In this document: positions 35,708 through 44,201 of the stretch, piece by piece
Layout: the number at the start of each line of letters is the position of its first letter
Position numbering within the stretch: the first letter of the stretch is position 1
Assembly (NCBI GenBank): GCA_963678445.1
Contig: OY782877.1
Coordinates: forward strand, 5,022,001 to 5,086,000
From: G963678445 sp963678445
GTDB lineage: Bacteria > Hydrogenedentota > Hydrogenedentia > Hydrogenedentales > G963678445
Direction of reading: 5' to 3'
DNA length: 64,000 bases
Notes under the pieces: model-generated
What the model saw: the letters and a program-made list of their open reading frames with translations, nothing else
Databases searched by the model: none
Told to the model about the DNA's origin: nothing
Position numbers and translations under genes: made by a program

Positions 35708-37312
35708 TTGTCGGAAGCAGCGCAACACAGCAGAAAAAAACACCCCATAATTGGAGAACTACTTGCCGTAGGAAGCCTCATCATCATTGCGTTGAGTCTG
35801 GCTTTGCCTAATCTGGGCACGGCCAGTCTCTGGCATGATGAGCTGGTGCATGTTTTTGTCGCAAAGAGTATTGCAGCTACCGGCGCACCGGTGTTGCCCA
35901 GTGGTGATTTTTATCCCAGTTCGACGGCGTACAATTTGCTTCTGGCGGGAGTGGTCCGCTTTTTCGGGGATTCCGCCACGGCGGTACGCGCTTTGTCTGC
36001 ATTGCTTTCGGCGCTCAACGTACTACTGCTGTATTTTCTGTGTCGAAAATGGCAGGGGCGCGCCTGCGCCGTACTCGCAGCGGGATTGCTGGCGCTTTCG
36101 CCCTGGCATGTTTCCTGGGCGCGTGAGGCGCGTCTGTATGAGATGCAAATCACCACATATCTGCTGCTTTTGCTTTGTACGTGGAACGCGTTTGAAGCTT
36201 CACAAAAAAAATCTGCTGCCGCATGGACGATTGGGGCAATCGCTGCCTATATTGCGGGTGTTTTCACTTCGTATCATTCGATTCTTTTCCTGAGCGCCAT
36301 CGGTGGCTACGCCCTGCTTCATTTCGTGCAGGAAACCGTTTTCTCTATGCAAGACAACCGTTCCTTCTGGAATGTTCAAACGTTGAAAACACGGTGGACG
36401 CTTGCACTTTTTCTTTGTCTGGTGCTGGGACTCCTGACGGTCATCGGTTTCTTGTACAACCCCAACGCGGTGGATCGTTCCGCTGTTTTTGAAACGGGTC
36501 TGGGGGGGCGCATGCCTGATCCGCAACGTCAGGATCGCTGGCTGTATCTGCGTTTTCTGTGGAACAACCTCAGCCTCGGCATTTTTGCAACCGCCCTGCT
36601 GGGCACCATGGCGGCCTGGAGACGCAATCTTTCGCAAACACGCTACGCTGCAGTGGCTTTTTGGGCGCCCGTACTTGTGCTCACCTTTCTTATTGGCTAT
36701 CGACGTCCCCGATTCATGTACTTTACGTTTCCCTTCTACCAGGCACTTGTTGCATACGGACTAGTATACCTTGCCTCCTACATACGCCGACCCAAAACGG
36801 CTTTACATTCCCTCGGCATCGCGCTCATAATCCTTGTTTTCGCAACAGTCCTACGCTCCCAAATCTTACTCACACAGGATTCGATCCAGATTGCACGCGG
36901 CGCACACACCACCCTTGCCCGTCGTCATCCCCAATGGCAAAAACCCTGCGCCTATGTCCGTGAGCATATGAACGAACATGCGATACTCACCACCACCTAC
37001 CTCCCCGTGTTGTATTATGTGGGCCGGGTGGACAATTGGTTTCCCAATCGCTACCGCAAATGGGAGGTACAGGAATCGGGTTTGGTTGGACTGGAGACAT
37101 TGGAAGAGCTGCAGGACTTTGTAGCTCAACATCCCAGCGGTTTTTTCCTGGCGGAGTATGATCGTTTTGAAAAGTGGAGTATTTTGGAGGAACTACCCGA
37201 ATTACAAAACGAGCTGGAATGGGTACAACAGCATATGCACCGGATCGAATCGGCCTCCAGCACTGATGTAACCGTATATGCGTGGGGAAACGCTGTCCCT
37301 GAACCATCTTAA
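35708..37312 (+). CDS. GT39/ArnT-like membrane glycosyltransferase
   Basis: Polytopic membrane protein of 534 residues with a TTG start at 35708 (GAGG about 5 bp upstream). The first outer loop has SLWHDELVHVFVAKSIAATG with the Asp-Glu pair typical of GT-C enzymes using polyprenyl-phosphate sugars. About ten or more membrane helices follow, then a C-terminal soluble domain (about 385-534, YVREHMNEHAILTTTYLPVL). Likely adds a sugar to lipid, glycan or protein on the periplasmic side. It is followed by a flippase-like gene, which fits a lipid-linked sugar role. Confidence 0.75.
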   Translation: MSEAAQHSRKKHPIIGELLAVGSLIIIALSLALPNLGTASLWHDELVHVFVAKSIAATGAPVLPSGDFYPSSTAYNLLLAGVVRFFGDSATAVRALSALLSALNVLLLYFLCRKWQGRACAVLAAGLLALSPWHVSWAREARLYEMQITTYLLLLLCTWNAFEASQKKSAAAWTIGAIAAYIAGVFTSYHSILFLSAIGGYALLHFVQETVFSMQDNRSFWNVQTLKTRWTLALFLCLVLGLLTVIGFLYNPNAVDRSAVFETGLGGRMPDPQRQDRWLYLRFLWNNLSLGIFATALLGTMAAWRRNLSQTRYAAVAFWAPVLVLTFLIGYRRPRFMYFTFPFYQALVAYGLVYLASYIRRPKTALHSLGIALIILVFATVLRSQILLTQDSIQIARGAHTTLARRHPQWQKPCAYVREHMNEHAILTTTYLPVLYYVGRVDNWFPNRYRKWEVQESGLVGLETLEELQDFVAQHPSGFFLAEYDRFEKWSILEELPELQNELEWVQQHMHRIESASSTDVTVYAWGNAVPEPS

Positions 37313-37325
37313 TGGCTGGCAGCCC

Positions 37326-37432
37326 AAAGCTGTCATACAAAACAAAATTTTCACTGCACTCAGGGATGGCAAGGATTATATGCACTGCCTATGTGTTGGC
37401 TATTTTCCTGTGGCGCTGGCCGCTTACTTAAC
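37326..37432 (-). repeat. Main intergenic repeat, decayed copy
   Basis: Minus-strand copy: AAGCTGTCATACAAAAC, CACTCAGGGATGGCAAGGA and GTGGCGCTGGCC remain recognisable while the rest has drifted. Lies between two plus-strand genes. Confidence 0.7.
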
Positions 37433-37449
37433 GTTTTTTTGAAAAGGGT

Positions 37450-37487
37450 TTGGGGGAAACTTTTTGTTCACAAAAAGTTTCCCCCAA
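37450..37487. terminator. Long terminator-like hairpin
   Basis: Perfect 17-bp inverted repeat TTGGGGGAAACTTTTTG, loop TTCA, CAAAAAGTTTCCCCCAA. Related, in reverse complement, to 30752-30783. It sits 18 bp before the flippase-like gene start, so that gene would need its own promoter if the hairpin terminates. Confidence 0.55.
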
Positions 37488-37505
37488 GAAAACATACATT
37501 ACACT

Positions 37506-38438
37506 ATGCAAAAAAAAGTAGAACCGCATACAACACACAGCATCCGCTGGCGCAATTACCTTTTTCTAATCGGCATCCTGTTCGTCGGCTTTCTGATCTG
37601 GTACTTTGGCTGGCGCAGCCTATGGACGTCGTTGCGCACCGCACGTCCGTTTCCCTTGCTGATCATGATATTGCTGCTGCTTGCCGGATTCTGGATACGC
37701 GCCTGGAAATGGCGGTACGCATTGAAAGAAAAACAACATGCAATTGGCCTCTTTTTCCTGTCCAAAATGGCGGGCAACTGGTCGCCCGGGCGCATTGGAG
37801 AGCTCTCGCCCCTGCTACTACGGCGTCATCGCACCCCACAGCTTGCCGCATGGATTGCAGCAGACCGTATCATCGAGGTCGCCATGACGCTCCTGCTTGG
37901 ACTCTTCGGCGTATTTATGCTGCATCTCCTCTCCCCCCTGCTTATAAGCCTTCTGAGCATTGCCACGCTATTGGGGACAGCATTGTTACTTTGGTGCATT
38001 GCTAAAATCGATCTTTTTACCTACGCCCTCCATCGTTGGCCGCACAACACCTTACTCACCCGCATTCTTCGTCTGGCGCAGCAGGTACATCAGGAAACAC
38101 GCCTTTTGGGTAGCAAACTACCGCTGATTCTCACACTAACCTTTCTGGGAAAACTTACCGACATTCTTGCCGTCATCTGGCTTTGTAAAAGTTTCGGCTA
38201 TGAAACCTCCTTCGCGCTCGTATGCGCCGCCCGCTGCGCTCATGCCTTGATCAGCGCCATCCCCATCACCCCAGACGCCACAGGCGTACCCTTCATTGCC
38301 GCGGCCTATCTGCTCCATGAACACGCACACATTCCCTACGAAACCCTTACCACTGCATTAGGTTTAGAGGTCATCTTAATCAATATCGTACTATGGATTT
38401 GCTTTATTTTTGGGGCCTGGCGCCTCAGACACAGTTGA
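37506..38438 (+). CDS. Lysylphosphatidylglycerol synthase-type membrane (flippase-like) protein
   Basis: Polytopic membrane protein of 310 residues from ATG 37506 (MQKKVEP). An earlier in-frame start would lie inside the terminator hairpin. The family (UPF0104/AglD2-like) shows the block FLSKMAGNWSPGRIGELSPLLLRRH and the later ITPDATGVPFIAAAYLL; about eight membrane helices. Relatives include the MprF membrane domain and uncharacterised proteins next to polyprenyl-sugar glycosyltransferases. Transport or protection of lipid-linked sugars is inference from the GT39-type gene before it. Confidence 0.75.
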   Translation: MQKKVEPHTTHSIRWRNYLFLIGILFVGFLIWYFGWRSLWTSLRTARPFPLLIMILLLLAGFWIRAWKWRYALKEKQHAIGLFFLSKMAGNWSPGRIGELSPLLLRRHRTPQLAAWIAADRIIEVAMTLLLGLFGVFMLHLLSPLLISLLSIATLLGTALLLWCIAKIDLFTYALHRWPHNTLLTRILRLAQQVHQETRLLGSKLPLILTLTFLGKLTDILAVIWLCKSFGYETSFALVCAARCAHALISAIPITPDATGVPFIAAAYLLHEHAHIPYETLTTALGLEVILINIVLWICFIFGAWRLRHS

Positions 38439-38607
38439 CACGCCCCCCCTTATCCGCTATGATTCTGCCCAGTGTCTGTGTCCCAAAACACAGAAAATTC
38501 GCCCCCGTTTTTACTGGCTGACATTCCAAAAATGCTCGTAAAAAATAGCGTTTTGGCATGCGTTTACAAAATAAAGCCCATACTATCACGAGTGACACAG
38601 CTCACTT

Positions 38608-38633
38608 GGTTGTGGTCGCAGAACCACTTTAGG
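38608..38633 (-). repeat. Main intergenic repeat, end fragment
   Basis: TTGTGGTCGCAGAACCACTT plus TAGG equals the left end of the repeat on the minus strand. It ends 10 bp before the UgpC-type start codon. Confidence 0.55.
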
Positions 38634-38643
38634 AGTATTAAAC

Positions 38644-39750
38644 ATGGCACGTGTTCAATTAAAAGGATTGCACAAAATCTATCCTGGCAACGTAGCCGCT
38701 GTTAAAGATGCCAATCTGGATATACAGGACAAGGAATTTATCGTACTGGTTGGTCCTTCCGGTTGCGGCAAATCTACCACGCTTCGCATGATTGCCGGTC
38801 TGGAAGAAATCTCCCAGGGCGAAATTCGCATCGGTGACACGGTAGTCAACGATATTCAGCCGAAAAACCGAGACATTGCGATGGTTTTTCAAAATTATGC
38901 ACTCTATCCGCATATGACCGTCTACAAAAACATGGCCTTTGGACTCATCCTGCGCAAGTTCCCAAAAAAAGAAATAGACCGGCGCGTCCATGAAGCAGCA
39001 GAGATTCTGGGCATTACCGATCTGTTACAGCGTCGTCCAAAAGCACTTTCCGGCGGTCAACGGCAACGCGTTGCGGTTGGACGCGCCATTGTACGTCAAC
39101 CCAAAGTCTTCCTCTTTGATGAACCCCTCTCCAATCTGGATGCTAAACTACGTGTACAAATGCGTGCAGAAATCTCCAAATTGCACAAACGCCTGCAATC
39201 CACCATGATCTACGTCACGCATGACCAGGTAGAAGCGATGACTATGGGGGATCGCATTGTCGTTATGCTGGATGGGGTTATCCAACAGGTCGCCGCGCCT
39301 CTGGAACTCTACTATCACCCCGTCAATCGCTTTGTCGCCAGTTTCATCGGAAGCCCCCCCATGAATATGGTGGAAGGGCGTATAGTAGCTGAAAACGGTG
39401 CACTCCAATTCGTAGATGACAATGCGTGCATCCAGTTGGAGATTCCTCAAGACAAACATGAGGCACTTTCTTCCTACGCCGGCAAAGCCATCACTATCGG
39501 TATCCGCCCAGAACATATGCAGGCCAATGCAACGCAAACCCCTGCCTCTGGCAATAGCATTAACGCACGGGTAGAAGTCGTAGAACCAATGGGCTCCGAA
39601 ATTAACCTGTATATCGATATCGCAGGACAATCAGCCACCGCCCGAATCAGCTCGGAGGCCCGTCCGCGTGTCGATGAGGCTTTCGTACTAGACATCGCCA
39701 TGGACCAGACACACTTTTTTGATGCGGATTCAGGAAAAACTGTAGTTTAA
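38644..39750 (+). CDS. ugpC: Sugar ABC transporter ATP-binding protein (UgpC/MsmX-like)
   Basis: Cytosolic ATPase of carbohydrate importers. 368 residues with all motifs: Walker A GPSGCGKST, Q-loop VFQNYALYPHM, signature LSGGQRQRVAVGRA, Walker B FLFDEPLSNLD, H-loop VTHDQVEAMT, and a C-terminal TOBE-type regulatory region (about 240-365). No permease or binding-protein gene is adjacent, so it may serve several importers, as MsmX does. The symbol is by family; glycerol-phosphate specificity is not implied. Confidence 0.88.
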   Translation: MARVQLKGLHKIYPGNVAAVKDANLDIQDKEFIVLVGPSGCGKSTTLRMIAGLEEISQGEIRIGDTVVNDIQPKNRDIAMVFQNYALYPHMTVYKNMAFGLILRKFPKKEIDRRVHEAAEILGITDLLQRRPKALSGGQRQRVAVGRAIVRQPKVFLFDEPLSNLDAKLRVQMRAEISKLHKRLQSTMIYVTHDQVEAMTMGDRIVVMLDGVIQQVAAPLELYYHPVNRFVASFIGSPPMNMVEGRIVAENGALQFVDDNACIQLEIPQDKHEALSSYAGKAITIGIRPEHMQANATQTPASGNSINARVEVVEPMGSEINLYIDIAGQSATARISSEARPRVDEAFVLDIAMDQTHFFDADSGKTVV

Positions 39751-39798
39751 GCCTCCGGCATTACTGATTCTCAAACAACATGAATGGACGGTCGCAGC

Positions 39799-40965
39799 AT
39801 GAGTATCACGATTGACTTTGTACAGGAACAGTTCCAATCCGTATTTGGCTCCCAGCCCGATATCGTGGTGCGTGCGCCAGGGCGCGTCAATATCATCGGT
39901 GAGCACACCGATTATAATCACGGCTTCGTACTCCCAATGGCATTGGAACGGGAAACCCTAATCGCTGCACGCAAGCGGGAAGATCGTGTACTGGATGCTT
40001 ACGCCGCCAATATGGAACAACGGACGCAGGCAGACTTAGATCTCCGCAGGCGTAACCAGAAACACCCATGGATGGATTATATAATCGGGGTTGCTGATGA
40101 GCTTACGAAAACAGATTATCCCCTCCATGGTGCAGATTTGCTTATTTGTGGTGATGTACCGCTCGGTTGTGGTCTCAGTAGTTCGGCTGCACTCGAAATG
40201 GCCGCATTGTGCATGTTCGAAGCACTGGGTGATTTTCAAATGGATGGCGCTGCTGCGGCACAGTTGGGACAGCGGGTCGAAAACAATTTTTTGGGACTCA
40301 GCAGCGGCATCATGGACCAGTTCATTTCACGATGCGGCAAAGCAGGACATGGTCTTTTTCTGGATTGTCGCAGTTATAACTATGATCTTGTTCCTATTTC
40401 CTTTCCCGATGCGACCTTTGTCGTCGCCAACACCTGCTGCGCACGCGGCCTGACGGCATCTAAATACAATGAACGTGTCGCGGAATGTGCCGAGGCGGTT
40501 GCCGCATTACGAAAGCACCCCGGAAACACAGGCACACACCTACGCGACTTCACTCTTACTCAACTGGAAACGGCATGTGATGCGATGTCAGAAATTGCAT
40601 TTCGTCGTGCACGTCATGTGATCAGCGAGAATGAACGCACCCAGAAAGCCTGCGTTGCCATGCAGGCAGGTGATGCCGATACACTGGGGCAATTAATGAA
40701 TGCCTCTGATGAAAGTTTGCGAAAGGATTATGAGGTCACCAGTGCAGAACTGGACGCCATGACTGCTACGGCCCGTAGTTTACCGGGCTGTCTGGGGGCG
40801 CGCATGACGGGGGCAGGCTTTGGAGGGTGTACGATTAATCTGGTAAAAAAAGAGGAGGCCGATGCATTTGGCGCAGCGCTGTTACAGGAATACCATGCAC
40901 AGACGGGGCTTTCTGGAGAGTTGATTGTGTCAAATCCAGCCGATGGCGCCGGACGGATTTTGTAA
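39799..40965 (+). CDS. galK: Galactokinase
   Basis: GHMP kinase that makes galactose-1-phosphate. 388 residues from MSITIDFVQ (39799), with an alternative ATG at 39784. The galactokinase signature RVNIIGEHTDYNHGFVLP, the ATP loop PLGCGLSSSAALEMA and the third motif MTGAGFGGCTINLV are intact. FLGLSSGIMDQFIS contains the catalytic-region Asp. galT and galE are not nearby. It follows the ABC ATPase by about 50 bp, so sugar uptake and kinase may be co-expressed. Confidence 0.93.
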   Translation: MSITIDFVQEQFQSVFGSQPDIVVRAPGRVNIIGEHTDYNHGFVLPMALERETLIAARKREDRVLDAYAANMEQRTQADLDLRRRNQKHPWMDYIIGVADELTKTDYPLHGADLLICGDVPLGCGLSSSAALEMAALCMFEALGDFQMDGAAAAQLGQRVENNFLGLSSGIMDQFISRCGKAGHGLFLDCRSYNYDLVPISFPDATFVVANTCCARGLTASKYNERVAECAEAVAALRKHPGNTGTHLRDFTLTQLETACDAMSEIAFRRARHVISENERTQKACVAMQAGDADTLGQLMNASDESLRKDYEVTSAELDAMTATARSLPGCLGARMTGAGFGGCTINLVKKEEADAFGAALLQEYHAQTGLSGELIVSNPADGAGRIL

Positions 40966-41015
40966 ACCTGCGAAACATCTTGGGAAAGCATCCGTGTCTC
41001 GATGTTGGGTAGATA

Positions 41016-41094
41016 TCTAAAGCGGTCCAGCGACCACAGGCAAGCGACAAAGTTTTATTTTTCGTGACTGCCTTTCAGATTTAACCACTAATAT
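41016..41094 (+). repeat. Main intergenic repeat with internal deletion
   Basis: CTAAAGCGGTCCAGCGACC at the left and TTTCAGATTTAACCACTA at the right are intact, but the central TATGGTCCTTACCAT stem is missing, leaving a unit of about 79 bp. It is in the convergent gap between galK and the histidine kinase. Confidence 0.8.
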
Positions 41095-41127
41095 CCGCTA
41101 ATGGTTGAGTACATACTCGCGATGTAT

Positions 41128-44025
41128 TCAGCCGTTTTTTTCTTCTGGAGAAAAAAACTGGGCAATCACACTGGAAAGTTTTTCTACAGTAAAGGGTTTT
41201 TGAAGGAAACCATCCATCCCTATCTTCATACACCGCTCTACATCTACTTTCTTCTCCTCCTCCATCATAGCGATAACAGGGATATGCTGCTTTCCCGCTT
41301 CACCTTTTTGAAAAATCTGACTCGTGTTTTGCCCATCCTGTATCGGTATTTGTGAATTCATAAAAAGCAGATCATACGAGAGTTTTTTTAGGGCTTCTAA
41401 CGCTTCTGTACCATTACTGACTGCATCGACACGATATCCCAGCTTTTCCAGCAAATACATGATATGACGTTGATTAACAAGATTATCGTCTGCGACCAGA
41501 ATCCGCTTGCGACTATTCCCACCATTTAACAGGCTTTCTTTCAGAATAAAATTTTGGGTAGGCACGCTGGTCGATGCACTCGATTGTGTTCCCAAAACAC
41601 GCGCCAGACAAGTATATAATTGCTGATATCGTACCGGTTTGTGCAAATAAGCACAGAAACCGATTTGCTGTAATCTCTCTTTCTGTCCTCTATCGTCCCC
41701 TGAGGTCAGCATCACCAACATTGTCTCCTCTAACACAGATTCTTCTTTAATGCACCGCCCGAGAGTCTCGCCATCCATCTCCGGCATCATCATATCGATT
41801 AATACCAAGTCATAGGGGCGCTTCTCGACATATGCCTGATGCATTTTCTCTAACGCTTCCCGACCATTCACCGCCTCATGAATCGCCCCCTTCCAGCGTC
41901 GAAAAAACTCACGAAGTACCAAACGGTTGGTTGCACTATCATCCACTACCAATACACGTACATCCTGAACATTCAGGGTAAATGTTTCGACCGGTTGGGC
42001 AGCTTGGGAAGGGCAGGCAGTTTTTTTGTAGGGAACAATAAACCAGAACATGGTTCCTTTGTCCACCGTACTTTGTACACCAATCTCTCCCCCCAGCTTT
42101 TCTACGATGCGCTTCACAAGCGCCAATCCCAAACCTGTACCACCATATTGGCGTGTTATAGAGGAATCTACCTGAAAAAAATCATCAAAAATATGCTCAT
42201 ATTCTTCCTTTGGAATACCTATCCCTGTATCAGCAATCGTAAAACGCAACCGTAGTAGCTGTGCTTCCTCTTCTTCCAAGCGCACTTGAACAAATACTTC
42301 TCCCTTCTCCGTAAATTTAATAGCGTTATCGCATATGTTAGAAAGAATCTGGCGTAAGCGGCCTGGGTCTCCTTCTACGAAAACGGGAGTTGAATCATGC
42401 ACTAGACAAGCGAATTCCAGCCCTTTCTTGAAGGCATGGCCTGAAGCAAAATCAGCCACTTCCTCCACCACTCTTCGTGGATTAAAAGGAATAGATTCTG
42501 TCTCAATCTCACCCATCGTTATTTTTGTATACTCCAACACGGCATCCAACAAAAACAACAGCGATTCTCCGCATGATTTGATGTAACGGGCATATTCATA
42601 CTGTGCGCTGTCCAAAGCTGTATCGAGCAACAAATCCGTCATACCAAGAACCCCATTCATGGGGGTGCGCACTTCATGGCTCATATTGGAGAGGAAAACG
42701 CTTTTGGCATGCTCAGCGGCTGTCAGTCTTTCCTGGCTTTCGCGCAACTCCTGTTCTAAATAAGAAACACGTTCTTCCAATTGGTTACGCGTGTTTAATT
42801 GCTCCTCCCTCCATATCTCTTGAGCACGTAATGAACGGGCCTGTTGCAGATTGCGTAGCGCCTGCTTGGAAAGTTGAGTCGCTATCAAAAAAAGGCCGTT
42901 GCAAATAAGTGCAAATTGTTCTCGCGGCATAATCGGCACTTCTTGCAAAGCTTCCCGGAACTCATCCACATCGGCGCCAATCTGATATGCATACGCCATC
43001 AAATCTTCATCAGAAGTCTCTGATTCACGCACCTGCCCTACAAGCCAATTGGCAATATGATGCTCCCCGGCACAGATACTGGTTCCGCCATCCCACAGAC
43101 CGCCGCTTAGACAGACCTGCATAATTGGTCCATCTGGATTAGGGCGTCCCAATATAGCATCGGAACATCGACAATTCTTTTTGCCTTTTTTAGTCTTACG
43201 AATGACATCTTTACACAAACGACAAAAATTACTGGGGCGTGTGATAGGCTTTCCATCCGGATCGGTAATAAGAGAAGCAACATGCATTGCATCCGAAAAG
43301 GCGTCCTGAATTTCCTGAATCTCTTCTACATCGAACAGATCATGAAAATCGACCGATTCTATCTCCGTTGCAGGGGACATCAGCGCCGACAAACGATTAC
43401 GCAGGATAAGTTCATGGTGTTTCTGTTCCTGCAAATCGAAGAGAAATGAAAGGATGCGCTGACCACCCCCTTTGTCGGATTGCAGCGTGACAAAATGCTG
43501 TAACATCGGAAAACACGCTTCCGCAGTAGGCTGCAAGAGCAGTTCACCTGACCACCCCCCTGTGCTCTGCAAAGCCGCTCGGATTGTATCCCATATTTTC
43601 TCCCTCAACGAGGCGGGATATAAAGAACTGACATGTTCGCCTTTCAATTCTGCATCGGATTGCAGTTCTAATAGGGAACAAGCCCGCTCATCCAGCGATT
43701 CGATTACCCCCTCGCGGGACAACAGCATAACCCCCTGCCCTGAGATGGCGGCAAAGTGGCGATAGTATTGTAATTGGAGCGTGGACTCTTCCTCGCTAGT
43801 ATCAGACGCCAGCTCTTTATCTTCTGGCATAGGACAAGAGGGAGCCGACCGTTGATGATAAAACAGTCCCCCCAGAAGACATAGTCCCCCGCCCAAAAGC
43901 TCGAAGGGAATCAAATACGTTACAGAAACGGCATGTAATTGCCCCCATATAAGAATCAGTAGCCACCCCAGCACTAAAGTCAAAACAAGAAATGTAGGCC
44001 CCCACCTGTATTGAGCCCTCACCAT
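41128..44025 (-). CDS. Hybrid sensor histidine kinase with PocR and PAS domains
   Basis: Membrane kinase of 965 residues. Two N-terminal membrane helices (about 10-30 and 36-55); a PAS-like domain (about 85-200); a PocR domain (about 222-385) with its cysteine motifs CRLC and CRCSD and the block GLWDGGTSICAGEHHIANW; a coiled coil (about 390-440); HisKA with His450 in SNMSHEVRTPMNG; HATPase_c with DNAIKF, ADTGIGIP, YGGTGLGLAL; then two receivers. Receiver 1 has acceptor Asp744 (LIDMMMPEMDG). Receiver 2 has VADDN, but Asn890 where the acceptor Asp should be (FMNSQIPIQDG, codon AAT), so it probably cannot be phosphorylated. PocR domains are thought to bind small hydrocarbon-like ligands. No partner regulator is adjacent. 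Confidence 0.9.
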   Translation of the reverse strand: MVRAQYRWGPTFLVLTLVLGWLLILIWGQLHAVSVTYLIPFELLGGGLCLLGGLFYHQRSAPSCPMPEDKELASDTSEEESTLQLQYYRHFAAISGQGVMLLSREGVIESLDERACSLLELQSDAELKGEHVSSLYPASLREKIWDTIRAALQSTGGWSGELLLQPTAEACFPMLQHFVTLQSDKGGGQRILSFLFDLQEQKHHELILRNRLSALMSPATEIESVDFHDLFDVEEIQEIQDAFSDAMHVASLITDPDGKPITRPSNFCRLCKDVIRKTKKGKKNCRCSDAILGRPNPDGPIMQVCLSGGLWDGGTSICAGEHHIANWLVGQVRESETSDEDLMAYAYQIGADVDEFREALQEVPIMPREQFALICNGLFLIATQLSKQALRNLQQARSLRAQEIWREEQLNTRNQLEERVSYLEQELRESQERLTAAEHAKSVFLSNMSHEVRTPMNGVLGMTDLLLDTALDSAQYEYARYIKSCGESLLFLLDAVLEYTKITMGEIETESIPFNPRRVVEEVADFASGHAFKKGLEFACLVHDSTPVFVEGDPGRLRQILSNICDNAIKFTEKGEVFVQVRLEEEEAQLLRLRFTIADTGIGIPKEEYEHIFDDFFQVDSSITRQYGGTGLGLALVKRIVEKLGGEIGVQSTVDKGTMFWFIVPYKKTACPSQAAQPVETFTLNVQDVRVLVVDDSATNRLVLREFFRRWKGAIHEAVNGREALEKMHQAYVEKRPYDLVLIDMMMPEMDGETLGRCIKEESVLEETMLVMLTSGDDRGQKERLQQIGFCAYLHKPVRYQQLYTCLARVLGTQSSASTSVPTQNFILKESLLNGGNSRKRILVADDNLVNQRHIMYLLEKLGYRVDAVSNGTEALEALKKLSYDLLFMNSQIPIQDGQNTSQIFQKGEAGKQHIPVIAMMEEEKKVDVERCMKIGMDGFLQKPFTVEKLSSVIAQFFSPEEKNG

Positions 44026-44141
44026 TAGCCCCCTTTATCTATGCTGAATTTCGCTTGGTAAAATATCTCCTTCCCTACTGAAACCACTCTAAAACTGAAA
44101 GAACATATCAACTTTTTATACCACACATCCCTGTTTTATAG

Positions 44142-44182
44142 GGAAAAAATTACGGGTGTACCCATGGCAATCACCCGTAATT
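44142..44182 (-). terminator. Intrinsic terminator of the protease gene
   Basis: Perfect 11-bp inverted repeat AATTACGGGTG / CACCCGTAATT (44148-44158 and 44172-44182) with a 13-bp loop. On the minus strand it is followed by a T run, 20 bp after the stop codon at 44202. Confidence 0.8.
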
Positions 44183-44201
44183 CCAATGGCCCATTGAAGA
44201 C

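Noticed and set aside
35432..35743. Minus-strand frame of 103 residues and plus-strand frame of 64 residues in the gap before the GT39-type gene
   Set aside because: No ribosome binding site, no recognisable domain, and the minus-strand frame overlaps the start of the well-supported glycosyltransferase gene.
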